Source: an uncultured Bacilli bacterium
GTDB lineage: Bacteria; Bacillota_I; Bacilli_A; RF39; UBA660
Direction: 5' to 3'
Assembly (NCBI GenBank): GCA_934098345.1
Contig: CAKONX010000026.1
Span: 1 to 15,737 of the forward strand
Length of the DNA stretch: 15,737 nucleotides
The first letter of the stretch is position 1, and each line of letters starts with the position of its first letter. The translations under genes and the position numbers were made by a program. Positions 14,583-15,737 of this stretch are shown here, piece by piece. Below the pieces are notes generated by a model. It did not search any database, was not told where the DNA came from, and saw nothing but the letters and a program-made list of their open reading frames with translations.

Positions 14583-14593
14583 TTACTTTTTTT
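14552..14593. terminator. Bidirectional terminator inside two convergent coding ends
   Basis: AAAAAAAGTAATTAA (14552-14566) and TTAATTACTTTTTTT (14579-14593) are perfect reverse complements, a 15-bp stem with a 12-base loop. Each arm ends in a seven-base A or T run, so it can end transcription in either direction. The 5' arm lies inside the yfhO-type gene and the 3' arm inside the lipid kinase gene; both stop codons lie at 14579-14582. Confidence 0.8.
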
Positions 14594-15505
14594 AACAAAT
14601 AATTTATCAATATTCTTTTTAGGCATTAAAATTTGAACATTTTTTTCATTTTTAATTTCGTAGGTTTTAGTCCTAATTTCAAGTTTTTCACCATCAACAC
14701 ACCATGCTTTTTTAGGATGCTCATCAAACGTTATTTTAATATTTGAAGCACGATGGAATTCTAATCCTGAAACATTATTAGGTCCAGTAGCTCTTAACAT
14801 TCCAAAAGCTTTAATAATATCAAGTCTTCTTGTATATGTACAAAATAATATTTCAAATAAATCATCATCAAGTTTAACATCCTTATAAAAATTATTAAAA
14901 CCGGCAATTCTATTTGCAGAAGAGATTAAAATAAATGAATATAATCCTTTTTTCTCTACTCCATCAATAACATAGCTAAGTTTGTAGTTCTTTGTTACTC
15001 TAAAGAAATCCTTGAATCCAGCCCAAAGGTAAGCCATGTGCCCAAATTTCTTTTTTAAATTTCTTGGAGTTTCATAAGGAATATCCAAAAACTTTCCAAA
15101 ACCCGCAACATATACAAATGGTCTTCTATTAATAAGAGGAATATCTAGACCTTTAACTTCACCTGTAAGACACATATGAATATTCTTTTCAATATCTTTA
15201 CCATATCCAAACATAACACCAACATCATTAGTTGTTCCAACAGGAATATGAGCAAGAACTAATTTTTGCTTTCTTTGAAGATTACCACACATTATTTCAT
15301 TAAATGTACCATCTCCACCCATAGACATTACTAAATCAACATATCCTAAATGACTTACTATTTCTTTAGCATGGCCTTTGTATTCTGTAGCAATAAACGT
15401 TGCTTTGTAACCATGACTTCCAATTATTTCTTTGTATTTTGGAATCATAGTTTTTTTCAAAATATGACCACTATTTGGATTATAAATTACTACACAAGTT
15501 TTCAA
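14579..15505 (-). CDS. Diacylglycerol/lipid kinase, YegS/DgkB family
   Basis: A 308-residue soluble ATP-dependent lipid kinase with the fold of the YegS/DgkB/BmrU family. Motifs: NPNSG (9-13), SMGGDGTFNEI (61-71), the nucleotide-binding PVGTTND (88-94, usually GTGND), a Mg-site-like LDDDLFEILF (212-221) and CVDGE near the end (269-273). In Gram-positives DgkB returns the diacylglycerol released by lipoteichoic acid synthesis to phosphatidic acid; sphingoid or undecaprenol-like substrates cannot be excluded. The initiator is TTG at 15503-15505, placed by a GGGAAGAAG purine-rich site about 4 bases upstream; no in-frame ATG gives a better start. The promoter is a perfect consensus. It converges on the yfhO-type gene with a 4-base overlap. 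Confidence 0.92.
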   Translation of the reverse strand: MKTCVVIYNPNSGHILKKTMIPKYKEIIGSHGYKATFIATEYKGHAKEIVSHLGYVDLVMSMGGDGTFNEIMCGNLQRKQKLVLAHIPVGTTNDVGVMFGYGKDIEKNIHMCLTGEVKGLDIPLINRRPFVYVAGFGKFLDIPYETPRNLKKKFGHMAYLWAGFKDFFRVTKNYKLSYVIDGVEKKGLYSFILISSANRIAGFNNFYKDVKLDDDLFEILFCTYTRRLDIIKAFGMLRATGPNNVSGLEFHRASNIKITFDEHPKKAWCVDGEKLEIRTKTYEIKNEKNVQILMPKKNIDKLFVKKSN

Positions 15506-15530
15506 TAAACTTCTTCCCTTCTTGAGTTAA

Positions 15531-15559
15531 ATTATAATAGAACTGTATCACTTTGTCAA
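15531..15559 (-). promoter_or_regulatory. Perfect consensus promoter of the lipid kinase gene
   Basis: On the minus strand TTGACA (15554-15559) and TATAAT (15531-15536) match the vegetative consensus exactly with a 17-base spacer. The leader to TTG 15505 is about 19 bases. Confidence 0.9.
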
Positions 15560-15614
15560 TTAAACCATTGTAATATTTGCTTCAATAAATCATATATATT
15601 AATATAAAAACTCA

Positions 15615-15643
15615 TTGACAAAACTTTTTATATAGTGTAATAT
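15615..15643 (+). promoter_or_regulatory. Promoter of the tRNA-Cys gene
   Basis: Perfect TTGACA (15615-15620), 17-base spacer and TAATAT (15638-15643, 4 of 6). Transcription would start near 15650, about 15 bases before the mature tRNA. It is divergent from the lipid kinase promoter; the 55 bases between the two promoters show nothing else. Confidence 0.7.
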
Positions 15644-15664
15644 GAATTTTAGAGAAAGAAATTT

Positions 15665-15737
15665 GGGTCTATAGCCAAGTGGTAAGGCATGGGACTGCAA
15701 CTCCCTGATCGTTGGTTCAAATCCGACTAGGCCCTCC
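15665..15737 (+). tRNA. tRNA-Cys (GCA), last base of CCA outside window
   Basis: The cloverleaf folds fully: acceptor GGGTCTA with TAGGCCC (one G-T pair), D arm GCC/GGC, anticodon loop CTGCAAC with anticodon GCA, T arm GTTGG/CCGAC with loop TTCAAAT, discriminator T as expected for Cys, and encoded CC of a CCA end. The total would be 74 bases with the final A. The layout closely matches Bacillus tRNA-Cys. The top pair of the anticodon stem (27-43) is T-T rather than a pair. More tRNA genes may follow beyond the window. Confidence 0.95.

Overview
The window comes from a very AT-rich, walled, low-GC Gram-positive bacterium (Bacillota; Bacilli, Erysipelotrichia or an uncultured Mollicutes-like relative). 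The evidence is the conserved blocks secG-rnr-smpB and hpf-secA, the long two-domain form of HPF, an Agr-type two-component system, and wall or envelope genes of the FemX, YfhO and DgkB types. All Trp codons I checked are TGG and the long frames are intact, so the standard bacterial code is used for sense codons. None of the 12 visible stop codons is TGA. I cannot name the species.

Layout. Positions 1-8233 lie on the minus strand, so transcription runs right to left: secG, then the rnr-smpB pair, an AgrA-like regulator followed by an AgrC-like kinase, a cold shock protein, hpf, and secA, whose C-terminus is cut off by the window edge. A divergent promoter region at about 8245-8418 leads rightward to a FemX-like aminoacyltransferase and a small uncharacterised membrane-associated protein. 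typA/bipA (minus) converges on these. From the typA upstream region a large YfhO-type membrane protein diverges rightward and converges, with a 4-base coding overlap, on a diacylglycerol kinase-like lipid kinase (minus). A tRNA-Cys on the plus strand ends the window, missing only its last base. No stretch over 300 bases lacks a gene; the longest gaps are about 150-175 bases and hold promoters and terminators.

Themes. Most genes are housekeeping: protein export (SecA, SecG), ribosome rescue and RNA decay (SmpB, RNase R), ribosome hibernation (HPF), ribosome-associated GTPase (TypA) and cold shock. The rest concern the envelope: FemX (peptidoglycan cross-bridge), YfhO (probable glycosylation of wall polymers) and the lipid kinase (probable diacylglycerol recycling). 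The exception is the Agr-like pair inserted between smpB and csp/hpf, with no agrB or agrD nearby and an Asn where the acidic residue after the phospho-acceptor His is expected.

I found no CRISPR array, insertion sequence, phage or defence system. The most unusual signals are the orphan Agr-like system, an uncharacterised gene whose ATG directly abuts a -10-like box and lacks a Shine-Dalgarno sequence, very short leaders in front of several genes, and terminators folded into the ends of coding regions.
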